NCBI GenBank assembly: GCA_947453585.1
Contig: CANGHQ010000001.1
Span: 1 to 34,030 of the forward strand
Direction: 5' to 3'
DNA from: Burkholderiales bacterium
GTDB lineage: Bacteria > Pseudomonadota > Gammaproteobacteria > Burkholderiales > Burkholderiaceae_C
Length of the DNA stretch: 34,030 nt
The position numbers were made by a program, and so were the translations under genes. Shown here piece by piece: positions 1-8,323 of this stretch. The notes under the pieces were generated by a model that saw nothing but the letters and a program-made list of their open reading frames with translations, had not been told where the DNA came from and searched no databases. Numbering within the stretch: the first letter of the stretch is position 1; the number at the start of each line of letters is the position of its first letter.

Positions 1-913
1 ACGCGCCCACCAGACCGAGTTGTGCCAAGGCCAACAAGCCCAAGCCCAGCGCAAACCAGAGGTAGGCCACCTGCAGCACCCAAACCATGGGGCGCGCCGC
101 GGTAGCCCACGGCGACCAGCGCCATTGGCGCGCCAGGTGCAAAACGGCCGCACCCGCCAATACCAGTGCGGTGACCGGTGCCAACACGGCCGGCGCAAAC
201 AGCCACATTCCCAAGCCAGCGGCGGTATGCGCCAACACCGAGCGCTCGAGCCACGGCAAGGGCGTGATCTTCACCCCAGGAAGGGCGCCCATGGTAAAGC
301 CCGGTATCACCCGCCCGGCCATCACGCATTCCAGCACCACCACCAGCGCCAGCATGGCATGCAAGGCCGACAAGGGCGCCGCATCAAGCCAACCCAGCAC
401 CGCGCCGTGGAAGGCCGCGTTGGCCAGCGCCATCAGCAGCAGCAGACCCGCCAGCGGCAGGTTGCGGTGGTTGCCCGCGCGCAGCAACAAGCGCACTAGC
501 ACGGCAGCCACCAGCGGCAACAAGGCCACATCCAGCGCCGCGTACAGCAGGTAGGGCGCTCCCAGGGCGGCCAGACGCGCCGCCAGCCACAAAGCGGCCA
601 AGGCCCCCAGGTGCGCACCGCGTGGCGTGGCCAGGCCGGTCCAGGCTTTGCCAGCGGTCATGAGAAAACCAATCACCACTGCGCTAACGAAACCGTAGAG
701 CATCTCGTGCGCATGCCACAGCAAGGGCGCCATGGCCGGCGTCCAGGTCAGGTAACCGAGCAGCGTCAGCACCCAGGCGGGTACGGCCAGCGCGGCGAAC
801 AAGGCCGCTCCCAGATAAAAAGGCCGAAAACCCAGGCGCAAAAACGCCCATCCGTGCGGCAGGTGGGCGCCGGGTTCCTGGATGCGGAGCGCTGGAATGG
901 GTAAAACTTTCAC
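1..913 (-). CDS. NnrS family heme/copper membrane protein (3' end beyond window)
   Basis: Reverse-strand reading from a GTG at 913 gives MKVLPIPALRIQEPGAHLPHGWAFLRLGFRPFYLGAALFAALAVPAWVL... and stays open to base 1. The LRLGFRPFYLGAALFA motif, many TM segments and WHAHEMLYGF are typical of NnrS. It is absent from the ORF track because it starts with GTG and is truncated. Confidence 0.85.
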   Translation of the reverse strand, partial: MKVLPIPALRIQEPGAHLPHGWAFLRLGFRPFYLGAALFAALAVPAWVLTLLGYLTWTPAMAPLLWHAHEMLYGFVSAVVIGFLMTAGKAWTGLATPRGAHLGALAALWLAARLAALGAPYLLYAALDVALLPLVAAVLVRLLLRAGNHRNLPLAGLLLLMALANAAFHGAVLGWLDAAPLSALHAMLALVVVLECVMAGRVIPGFTMGALPGVKITPLPWLERSVLAHTAAGLGMWLFAPAVLAPVTALVLAGAAVLHLARQWRWSPWATAARPMVWVLQVAYLWFALGLGLLALAQLGLVGA

Positions 914-1145
914 GGAGGCCTTTGCATAGGGATCAGCGGGCCAAAAAGACGCCTGGCACGCTAGAAACGATCGCCCAGGACGCGCCAAGCAAGCGACAGA
1001 TGGTGAGCCCAAAACAGGGTCAAGCCCAATGTAGCAGCGGCGCTGGCTTGGGGCGCCCACAGGCGCGGACAAGAGGCCTCCTAATGCGCCTGCGTTTGAT
1101 ATCTGTCAAACAAAGCGCTGGTGCGCGCGGTCTGCGGCGCTGGCC

Positions 1146-1523
1146 TCAGGCCAGATCGCGCTGCGCCAAAGCCGCAAGCTCCGCCCATTCTTCGTCGGTA
1201 AACAGGCGTGAGCGGGTCAGGAATGCTTTGCCGTAGGAGCCTTCGAGCGAGAAGGTGCCGCCCTGACCCTCGGTCACGTCGATGATGAGTTGGGTGTGTT
1301 TCCAGTATTCGTATTGCGACTTGCTGATGTAGAAAGGCACGCCGCCGATGTGGCCCAAGAGCACGTCGTAGGCGCCAATCGTTAGGTCCGTTGGAAGGTA
1401 GCAGTTGGCTGCGCTGTTGTCGCAGCAGCCGCCCGATTGGTGAAACATAAGTGCGCCGTGGTCGCGCTTGAGTTCTTCGATCAATTCGAGTGCCACGGGG
1501 GTGGCTTCTACGCGGTTGACCAT
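1146..1523 (-). CDS. DUF779 domain-containing protein
   Basis: 125 aa, MVNRVEATPVALELIEELKRDHGALMFHQSGGCCDNSAANCYLPTDL...; a DUF779 family protein typically next to acetaldehyde dehydrogenase genes. Confidence 0.88.
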   Translation of the reverse strand: MVNRVEATPVALELIEELKRDHGALMFHQSGGCCDNSAANCYLPTDLTIGAYDVLLGHIGGVPFYISKSQYEYWKHTQLIIDVTEGQGGTFSLEGSYGKAFLTRSRLFTDEEWAELAALAQRDLA

Positions 1524-1604
1524 GGTTTGTCTCCTTGTTTTTCCGGCAGTTTTTATTGCTGCGTTTTTGGTGCTGCTTGTTTGGTGTTGCTTGTTTGGCG
1601 CTCG

Positions 1605-1684
1605 CAGCGCCGCAGCCGGTTAGGGCGGCCACCTCATGCTGGAGTACCAGAAATCGGTGTCCGCCCTAACCGGCCGCAGCGCTG
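1605..1684. repeat. Inverted repeat element copy 1 (24-nt arms, 32-nt loop)
   Basis: Left arm 1605-1628 cagcgccgcagccggttagggcgg, right arm 1661-1684 ccgccctaaccggccgcagcgctg (complementary apart from 2 positions); loop ccacctcatgctggagtaccagaaatcggtgt. Confidence 0.85.
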
Positions 1685-1740
1685 GTTTGCTGGCGCGCAA
1701 GCTATGGAAGTCTTTTCGCTCTTGGTGCACAGCTTGCTTA

Positions 1741-1838
1741 GCGCAGTAGTCGGTTGGGCATCCCCCCGATTTGAGTACCTCGAAACTTCGTTTTCTGGTA
1801 CCCCAGTATGAGGGGGGAGGTCCAACCGACTACTGTGC
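1741..1838. repeat. Inverted repeat element copy 2 (17-nt arms with nested internal dyads), core in opposite orientation to copy 1
   Basis: Left arm 1741-1757 gcgcagtagtcggttgg, right arm 1822-1838 ccaaccgactactgtgc (16/17 complementary). On the minus strand the core reads CTCATACTGGGGTACCAGAAAACGAAGTTTCGAGGTACTCAAATCGG, matching copy 1 CTCATGCTGGAGTACCAGAAATCGG apart from an internal insertion. Confidence 0.85.
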
Positions 1839-1876
1839 GACCCGGAGCGACGTAACCTAATGCGACGCGACGCGCT

Positions 1877-3397
1877 TTAGAAGAAGCCCAGCTTGTTTTC
1901 GGAGTAAGAAACCAACAAGTTCTTAGTCTGCTGGTAGTGGTCCAACATGACCTTGTGGGTTTCGCGGCCGATGCCGGATTCCTTGTAGCCACCAAACGCT
2001 GCGTGCGCGGGGTAGGCGTGGTAGCAGTTGGTCCAGACGCGGCCGGCCTTGATGGCGCGGCCCATGCGGTAGGCCACATTGCCGTTGCGGCTCCACACGC
2101 CGGCGCCCAGGCCGTAGAGCGTGTCGTTGGCAATGGCCAGGGCTTCGGCTTCGTCCTTGAAGGTGGTCACGGCCAGCACGGGTCCGAAAATTTCTTCCTG
2201 GAAGATGCGCATTTTGTTGTGGCCCTTGAACAGCGTGGGCTGCACGTAGTAGCCGCCTTCCAGGTCACCGCCCAGGTGCGCTTGTGCGCCGCCAGCGAGT
2301 ACTTCAGCGCCTTCTTGCTTGCCCAGATCAAGGTAAGACAAGATCTTGGTGAGCTGCTCTTTGGAGGCTTGCGCGCCCATCATGCTGTCGGTGTCGAGCG
2401 GGTTCATGTGCTTGATGGCGGCCACGCGCTTCAGGACACGTTCCATGAACTTGTCGTAAATGCTTTCCTGAATCAGTGCGCGCGAGGGGCAGGTGCAGAC
2501 TTCGCCTTGGTTAAAGGCAAACAAGACCAGGCCTTCGATGGCTTTGTCCAAAAACGCGTCGTCCTTGTCCATGATGTCGGCAAAGAAAATGTTGGGCGAC
2601 TTGCCGCCGAGTTCCAGCGTGGCGGGAATCAGATTGTTGGCAGCGGCTTGGGCAATCACGCGGCCGGTGCTGGTGGAACCAGTAAAAGCGATCTTGGCGA
2701 TGCGCTTGCTTGTGGCCAGGGGCAGACCGGCTTCGCGGCCATAGCCGTTGACGATGTTGAGCACGCCTGGGGGCAGCAAGTCGGCAATCAAGTCGGCCAG
2801 GATCAGGATGCTGATAGGGGTGCTTTCGGCGGGCTTGAGCACCACGCAGTTGCCCGCGCCGATGGCGGGGGCAATTTTCCAGGCCGCCATCAGGATGGGG
2901 AAGTTCCAGGGAATGATCTGTCCGACCACGCCCAGGGGTTCCTGGAAGTGGTAGGCCACGGTGTTTTCGTCGATGTTGCTCAGAGCGCCTTCTTGCGCGC
3001 GCAGGCAGCCGGCAAAGTAGCGGAAGTGGTCCACGGTGAGCGGAATGTCGGCGTTCAGGGTTTCGCGGATGGCCTTGCCGTTGTCCACGCTCTCGGCGTA
3101 GGCCAGTAGCTCCAGATTCGCTTCGATGCGGTCGGCGATTTTCAGCAGCATATTGGCGCGGTCAGCCGCCGGGGTCTTGCCCCAGGCATCTGCGGCGGCG
3201 TGGGCGGCGTCCAGGGCCAACTCGACGTCTTCGGCGCTGGAACGTGCAACTGTGGTGTAGACCTTGCCGCTGATGGGCGTAATCACATCAAAGTACTGCC
3301 CCTTGACCGGCGCGACAAATTTGCCACCGATGAAGTTGTCGTAATGGGCTTTGTATTTAATCAGTGCGCCGGCGGCGCCGGGAGCGGCATAAATCAT
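1877..3397 (-). CDS. Aldehyde dehydrogenase, ExaC/AcoD (acetaldehyde dehydrogenase) type
   Basis: Translation from [45 protein letters not shown]...; [12 protein letters not shown] and [16 protein letters not shown] active-site motifs. The ORF call from 3469 is over-extended; the ATG at 3397 has a good upstream RBS (CCAGGAG). Confidence 0.93.
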   Translation of the reverse strand: MIYAAPGAAGALIKYKAHYDNFIGGKFVAPVKGQYFDVITPISGKVYTTVARSSAEDVELALDAAHAAADAWGKTPAADRANMLLKIADRIEANLELLAYAESVDNGKAIRETLNADIPLTVDHFRYFAGCLRAQEGALSNIDENTVAYHFQEPLGVVGQIIPWNFPILMAAWKIAPAIGAGNCVVLKPAESTPISILILADLIADLLPPGVLNIVNGYGREAGLPLATSKRIAKIAFTGSTSTGRVIAQAAANNLIPATLELGGKSPNIFFADIMDKDDAFLDKAIEGLVLFAFNQGEVCTCPSRALIQESIYDKFMERVLKRVAAIKHMNPLDTDSMMGAQASKEQLTKILSYLDLGKQEGAEVLAGGAQAHLGGDLEGGYYVQPTLFKGHNKMRIFQEEIFGPVLAVTTFKDEAEALAIANDTLYGLGAGVWSRNGNVAYRMGRAIKAGRVWTNCYHAYPAHAAFGGYKESGIGRETHKVMLDHYQQTKNLLVSYSENKLGFF

Positions 3398-3464
3398 TCG
3401 TATCTCCTGGAGGTTTGAAAAAAGGTTGCGTCCGTCTCGCGGCGGTCTGCACCGCAGCTCTTTT

Positions 3465-3481
3465 TGCAAGCCCCATGCCCA
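3465..3481 (-). promoter_or_regulatory. Sigma54 (-24/-12) promoter for the aldehyde dehydrogenase gene
   Basis: Minus strand TGGGCATGGGGCTTGCA closely matches the consensus TTGGCACG-N4-TTGCA with GG/GC spacing, in the region between the aldehyde dehydrogenase and a divergent sigma54 activator. Confidence 0.75.
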
Positions 3482-3530
3482 CCACGTGCACCCAAGGGTT
3501 TGTCCCTAGGGTTTGCCACCCTTTGGGCCG

Positions 3531-3564
3531 AAATGGCGCCATTTAGGCGGGAAATGGCGCCAAA
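3531..3564. promoter_or_regulatory. Candidate upstream activating sites for the sigma54 activator
   Basis: Perfect 14-bp palindrome AAATGGCGCCATTT (3531-3544), then AAATGGCGCCAAAG (3552-3565) with the GGCGCC centre 21 bp away; upstream of the sigma54 promoter. Confidence 0.5.
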
Positions 3565-3588
3565 GCTGCCCCAAACGGGCACCCGTGG

Positions 3589-3620
3589 CCTGTCACTGTC
3601 CGCCCTCGCTGCGTGACAGG
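3589..3620. promoter_or_regulatory. Inverted repeat CCTGTCAC-N16-GTGACAGG in the divergent promoter region
   Basis: Perfect 8-bp arms at 3589-3596 and 3613-3620. Confidence 0.4.
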
Positions 3621-3740
3621 TGTAACAAATTGGAACGGTTACGGCTTGTCTTGCGCAACGGGGCTTGCGCTGCCCGGGCGCATCGATACACTGATTCGAT
3701 AAATACCAGTGGCGCTGCTTGGCGCCCCAGGAGACAAACC

Positions 3741-5669
3741 ATGCGTGAACATTCCCTGCTGCCTGCGCCCGTGCTCAGGCTGGCCCGCCAGCAGTGGCTC
3801 GAACAAGGCACCGGCCTGTCGTCGGCCATTGACGCGCGGGTCACGCGCTCGTGGCAGCGCAGCCTGGCCGCCGGTCTGTCGCCCATGGGCCGCTTGTCGT
3901 GCACGGACAACCTCAGCGGCGTGGCCCTGCAGCGCGCCCGCACGCAAAACCACGATCTGGTGAACCAGTCGCAGCCCATCATGGAATACCTGTTCGAGCA
4001 GGTGCGCCACAGCCACAGCATGGTCATCTTGTCCGACCCCAACGGCGTGCTGATGCACACCCTGGGCGACCTGGACTTTTTGAGCAAGGCCGACCGCGTG
4101 GCCCTGAAATGCGGCGCGTCCTGGCACGAAAGCCAGCGTGGCACCAACGCCATTGGCACGGCGCTGGCCGAGACCGACGAGGTCGAAATCCACGGCGCCG
4201 AACACTACCTGGACCGCAACGGTTTTTTGACCTGCGCGGCCTCGCCCATTGTGTCGGCCACCGGCGCGCTGATGGGCATTTTGGACATTTCGGGCGACCA
4301 CCGCAGCCGCCACCCCCACACCCTGGGCCTGGTGTCCACAGCGGCGCGCATGATCGAAAACAAGCTGGTGCTGTCGGCCTGCCAGCACCAGATCGTGCTG
4401 CGTCTGCATGCGCGCGCCGAGGGCATTGGTTCGGTGGCCCAAGGCGTGCTGGCGCTGTCCAGCGACGGCTGGCTGGTAGGCGCCAACCGCCGCGCGCTGG
4501 AGATGCTGGGCCTGCGCCGCGTGGACATTGGTGCGAGCCAAGTGCACCATGTGTTTGACTGCACCATGGACACGCTGATGGCCAGCGCACACCGCGCGGC
4601 CGGAGGTGCGCTGGCGCTGCACACGGTGCAAGGCCTGGCCTTGTTTGCCACGGTGCAAATGGAGCCGCATTTGTCGGTACGGGCGCAGCCCGTGGGCACC
4701 GCACCCGCGCCCGACGCACTGGCCCAGCTTGACACCGGCGATGTGCGCTGGGGCGCGGCCGCCACCAAGGCCCGGCGCGTAGCCGACAAGGACATTGCAG
4801 TCTTGCTGCTGGGCGAATCAGGCGTGGGCAAAGAGCTGTTTGCCAAAGCCCTGCACGACAGCTCGGCGCGCAAGGCCGGCCCTTTTGTGGCCATCAACTG
4901 CGCGGCCTTGCCTGAGCATTTGATTGAGTCGGAACTCTTTGGTTACGCCCCCGGCGCATTTACCGGCGCCCGCAAGCAGGGCTCGGTTGGGCGCCTGCGC
5001 GAGGCCCAGGGCGGCACCTTGTTTCTTGACGAGATTGGCGACATGCCACTGGCCATGCAAACCCGCTTGTTGCGCGTGCTGCAAGAACGCCAGGTCACGC
5101 CCCTGGGCTGCGGCGAGACGGTGGCGGTGGACTTTGCGCTGGTGTGCGCCACCCACCAAAACCTGCGCGAAGCCGCCGACGCGGGCCGCTTTCGCAGCGA
5201 CCTGTACTACCGCATCAACGGCCTGAGCCTGCAACTGCCCGCGCTGCGCGAGCGCAGCGACTTTGCCGCCTTAACCAGCCAGCTGCTCAAGCAGTGGGGC
5301 GAGCCGGTGGCCCTGCACATCGACCCCGAACTCTTGCAGGCCCTGGGGCGCTACCGCTGGCCGGGCAATTTGCGCCAGTACAGCAACGTCTTGCGCACCG
5401 CCGCCGCCATGTTGGAGGCGCATGAGACCTGCATTTCCTGGCTGCACATGCCCGACGACCTGGTAGACGAACTCCAGACCCTGAGCCAGGACTTGCCCGA
5501 CTACCCCGAGCCGCCCCCGCAAAACCTGCAACAGCTTTCGCAAAAAGCGATTGAACACGCGCTGGAAAACGCGCGCGGCAATGTGTCCGCCGCAGCGCGC
5601 CAGCTGGGCATCAGCCGGCAAACCATGTACCGCAAGCTGCAGGACGGGGCGCTGGTTAAGGGGCTATGA
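3741..5669 (+). CDS. Sigma54-dependent Fis-family transcriptional activator, AcoR-like
   Basis: ATG 3741 preceded by CAGGAGACAAACC. N-terminal GAF-like region (GTNAIGTALAETDEVEIHGAEHYLDRN), AAA+ core with GESGVGKE, GAFTGA and GGTLFLDEIGDMP, C-terminal Fis HTH (NVSAAARQLGISRQTMYRKL). Confidence 0.93.
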   Translation: MREHSLLPAPVLRLARQQWLEQGTGLSSAIDARVTRSWQRSLAAGLSPMGRLSCTDNLSGVALQRARTQNHDLVNQSQPIMEYLFEQVRHSHSMVILSDPNGVLMHTLGDLDFLSKADRVALKCGASWHESQRGTNAIGTALAETDEVEIHGAEHYLDRNGFLTCAASPIVSATGALMGILDISGDHRSRHPHTLGLVSTAARMIENKLVLSACQHQIVLRLHARAEGIGSVAQGVLALSSDGWLVGANRRALEMLGLRRVDIGASQVHHVFDCTMDTLMASAHRAAGGALALHTVQGLALFATVQMEPHLSVRAQPVGTAPAPDALAQLDTGDVRWGAAATKARRVADKDIAVLLLGESGVGKELFAKALHDSSARKAGPFVAINCAALPEHLIESELFGYAPGAFTGARKQGSVGRLREAQGGTLFLDEIGDMPLAMQTRLLRVLQERQVTPLGCGETVAVDFALVCATHQNLREAADAGRFRSDLYYRINGLSLQLPALRERSDFAALTSQLLKQWGEPVALHIDPELLQALGRYRWPGNLRQYSNVLRTAAAMLEAHETCISWLHMPDDLVDELQTLSQDLPDYPEPPPQNLQQLSQKAIEHALENARGNVSAAARQLGISRQTMYRKLQDGALVKGL

Positions 5670-5852
5670 CACGCGTTGACGATGCGTAAACGTTGCCAAC
5701 GTGAAACTACAAGCCCACACCACAAACGCCTGAGCGGTAGCGAATTCGGTGAAATTGAACTCGAAAGTTCCAATCCGTCAAGGGCGCGACAATGCAGGCC
5801 CCGCCGCCCCGCAGGCGGCTACACATCAGCGATATTGAATCCTGCCCAACCC

Positions 5853-6131
5853 ATGCAAACCGATTCCCTGCTCACGCTCAAACTCCCCGAGGGCTACGCC
5901 TTTGCCGACCTCAAGCTGCGCCGCTACGCAGACGACGAGATTGATCTGGACATGGACTTGTTCAAATTAGTGTGCACGCTCAACGGCATGGACATTCAGA
6001 AGGTCTTGCAAAACCCCGGGCCGGTGGTGACGGCGGTGCTGACGGTTTGGTACAAACGCCACCTGGCCGATGGCGGCGCGCCCGACGCGCTGATGGAAGA
6101 ACTGCGCCGCCAAGGGCCGCGCCTGAACTGA
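5853..6131 (+). CDS. Hypothetical protein, 92 aa
   Basis: MQTDSLLTLKLPEGYAFADLKLRRYADDEIDLDMDLFKLVCTLNGMDIQKVL...; protein-like composition; start chosen over the upstream-extended ORF. Confidence 0.6.
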   Translation: MQTDSLLTLKLPEGYAFADLKLRRYADDEIDLDMDLFKLVCTLNGMDIQKVLQNPGPVVTAVLTVWYKRHLADGGAPDALMEELRRQGPRLN

Positions 6132-6191
6132 GTGGTTTGTGCGCGGTCAGCGCATGCCCCGTATGGAACGCAAACTGCCGCTCAATCCTGG

Positions 6192-7073
6192 TCAGCGCGC
6201 AATGGCTTCCACCGCCAGGCACAAATCCGCCCAGGCCTTGCCCTTGTCTGGGCTGTTGCGCAGCAGGGCTTTGGGCGAGTACGTCACGACTACCGGAATG
6301 CCCCGATAGCGGTAGACCGTGCCGCGTTGCTTGCCCGGGGGCTGGGCCAGCGCGTCGGGGTGTTCGGCCAGCAGCAGTTGGGTGGCAAACCGGCCCATGG
6401 CCAAAATAACCTGCGGCTGGGCCAGCGCAATCTGGCGTTGCAAATAAGCCGCGCACTGGGCCAACTCGGCGGGCTGCGGATTGCGCCCGTTGGGCGGGCG
6501 GCAGGCGGTCACGTTGGCCAGCAGGGCGGCGTCTTGGCCCGGCGGGGGCGGCTGGTCGGCGCTGGCGCGCACAGCGCCCACGGCCTTGAGCATGTTGTCT
6601 AGCAACACGCCCGCGTCGCCGGCAAAGGCGTGGCCTGCGGCGTCTTCGTCTTCGTCGGGCGGGTCGCCCACCACCATCCATTTGGCGCTTTGGCCGTCGG
6701 TCAAGGTGGTCAGCGTGCTCTGGGTGCGCCCGGCGCACAGGCCGCAGGCCTGGCAACCGGCGGCGGTTTGTTGCAGCGCGGCCCAGCCCAGGGTGTGGAT
6801 TTGGCCCAGGTCATTGGCCGCACCCGCGCCTTGCAGGGCGGCCACGGCGGGCGACGCGCTGGCGGCCAGGGACGCCAGATTGGCGGCGGTGGGGCGGGGG
6901 CTTGCGGGGGCGACTGGGTTGGCGCCGGGCCGGGGAGGCTGCGGGCGCTCGCTCGCGCTGGCCGGGCTTTCTTCAGCGGCAGCCTGGACACCAAAGTCGG
7001 TGCCCGGCAGCCAGACGTGCACGCCCATTTCCAAAAGCATGGCGCGCTGGCGGGTGTCGAGTTGCAAGGGCAT
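6192..7073 (-). CDS. Uracil-DNA glycosylase family 4-like protein (catalytic motifs divergent)
   Basis: CQACGLCAGRTQSTL, KWMVVGDPPDEDEDAAGHAFAGDAGVLLDNMLKAVGA, ANVTACRPPNGRNPQPAELAQCAAYLQRQI, GIPVVVTYSPKALLRN..KAKAW-like tail; matches the layout of Fe-S family 4 UDGs. Confidence 0.82.
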   Translation of the reverse strand: MPLQLDTRQRAMLLEMGVHVWLPGTDFGVQAAAEESPASASERPQPPRPGANPVAPASPRPTAANLASLAASASPAVAALQGAGAANDLGQIHTLGWAALQQTAAGCQACGLCAGRTQSTLTTLTDGQSAKWMVVGDPPDEDEDAAGHAFAGDAGVLLDNMLKAVGAVRASADQPPPPGQDAALLANVTACRPPNGRNPQPAELAQCAAYLQRQIALAQPQVILAMGRFATQLLLAEHPDALAQPPGKQRGTVYRYRGIPVVVTYSPKALLRNSPDKGKAWADLCLAVEAIAR

Positions 7074-7080
7074 GGGTCGA

Positions 7081-7557
7081 TTATGCGAGGCGCAGGTTCA
7101 TGACCAGGGCGTCTTCGCGCTGGCCGTGGCCGCTGGCATAGTAGTTTTTGCGCTGGCCGACTTGGCGAAAGCCATGGCGCTCATACACCTGGCGCGCCCG
7201 GGTGTTGCCCACGCGCACTTCCAGCCACAGAAATTCGGCGTTTTGGCCGCGCGCCCAAATACCCAGCGCGTCCAGCATCAGGTGCGCCCAACCCTGGCCC
7301 TGAAAGTCTGGCGCCACCGTGATGTTGAGCAAATGCACTTCGTCCACGCCCTTCATGGCCACGAAATAGCCCAGGATGGTGGTCTCAGCCATCAAGATTT
7401 GCGCCTGGTAGCCGCTGTGCAGCACGTCGTTGAAGTTGGCGCGGTTCCAGGGGTGGGCGTAGGCGCGGTTTTCTACCTCCAGCACGGCGGCCAGGCGCTC
7501 CGTGCCCAGGGGCTCAAAACGCACCTCAGGGCGGTCGCTGGCCAGGGCCTTAGGCAT
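7081..7557 (-). CDS. rimI: Ribosomal-protein-alanine N-acetyltransferase
   Basis: MPKALASDRPEVRFEPLGTERLAAVLEVENRAYAHPWNRANFNDVL...LLNITVAPDFQGQGWAHLMLDAL...LEVRVGNTRARQVYERHGFRQVGQRKNYY; adjacent to tsaB. Confidence 0.9.
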   Translation of the reverse strand: MPKALASDRPEVRFEPLGTERLAAVLEVENRAYAHPWNRANFNDVLHSGYQAQILMAETTILGYFVAMKGVDEVHLLNITVAPDFQGQGWAHLMLDALGIWARGQNAEFLWLEVRVGNTRARQVYERHGFRQVGQRKNYYASGHGQREDALVMNLRLA

Positions 7558-8323
7558 GGGCGCTGGGGCTGGCGTTGCGGGCCAGCAGTTGTTCTTTTTC
7601 GGCTTTTTCGGCAGCGCGCTCGACCGTGGTTTTTGCCACCTTGTCGCGCACATACAGCGGCAGCGCCTGGCTGGCAGGCACCGCATGGCCCGCAGCCAGC
7701 AGCGCCGGAGCGAGTTGCAGCATGGCTGCAGCCGTGGGCAAGGCCGCAACGCAAGGCAGCGCGCTTGGGGCACGCAGACGGTCAGCGTACACGCCAAACA
7801 CATTGCCCGCCCAGGCGTGCCAACCACTGGCGGGCGGCAACAGCGCCCAGTGCGCCAGGTCTTCGGGCGCCACCAAACAAGGGGCTTGCAGCGTGGTCCA
7901 CAACGCGCCGTCAAAGGCATAGGTGGCGGCATAAATCTCGTCCATGCGCGCGTCGAGCAAGGCGGTGATCTGGCCCTGCTGCGCGTCGGGCGCCGCATCC
8001 AGGCGCGCGGCCTGTGCTAGCGCCAGCAACGAGGGCACCGGCAATACCGGCACGTTGGCGCCAAAAGCCAGCCCTTGTGCCACCGAACACGCCGTGCGCA
8101 AGCCGGTAAACGAGCCCGGTCCACTGCCAAAGCAAATAGCGTCGAGTTCGGCCAGGTGCAAGTCTGCTTGGCCAAGTAAATCCATCACGTTGCCGATCAG
8201 GCTGCTGGACGCCTGCGCGCCGCCGGGGCCGTTGCTGTGCCAAACCTTCCCTGGCCCGCCGTCTTGGCGTGACACCGCGATAGACAGCGCGTCGGTGCTG
8301 GTGTCAAAAGCGAGCAGATTCAT
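7550..8323 (-). CDS. tsaB: tRNA threonylcarbamoyladenosine biosynthesis protein TsaB
   Basis: MNLLAFDTSTDALSIAVSRQDG...ELDAICFGSGPGSFTGLRTACSVAQGLAFG; start trimmed from the over-extended ORF; overlaps rimI. Confidence 0.92.
   Translation of the reverse strand: MNLLAFDTSTDALSIAVSRQDGGPGKVWHSNGPGGAQASSSLIGNVMDLLGQADLHLAELDAICFGSGPGSFTGLRTACSVAQGLAFGANVPVLPVPSLLALAQAARLDAAPDAQQGQITALLDARMDEIYAATYAFDGALWTTLQAPCLVAPEDLAHWALLPPASGWHAWAGNVFGVYADRLRAPSALPCVAALPTAAAMLQLAPALLAAGHAVPASQALPLYVRDKVAKTTVERAAEKAEKEQLLARNASPSAHA

Noticed and set aside
20-1236. Plus-strand ORFs 20..499, 87..554, 611..904, 922..1236
   Set aside because: Basic, Gln/His/Arg-rich translations antisense to or beside the NnrS gene; no protein-like features.
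1616-1670. GTTAGGG...CCCTAAC resembling an integron attC core
   Set aside because: attC sites read RYYYAAC at the left and GTTRRRY at the right; here the order is inside-out, and there is no integrase or cassette array.
1937-3109. 390-aa plus-strand ORF inside the aldehyde dehydrogenase gene
   Set aside because: Antisense shadow ORF of a clear coding gene in GC-rich DNA.
3639-4670. 343-aa minus-strand ORF inside the sigma54 activator
   Set aside because: Shadow ORF; the sense frame has full GAF/AAA+/HTH domain evidence.
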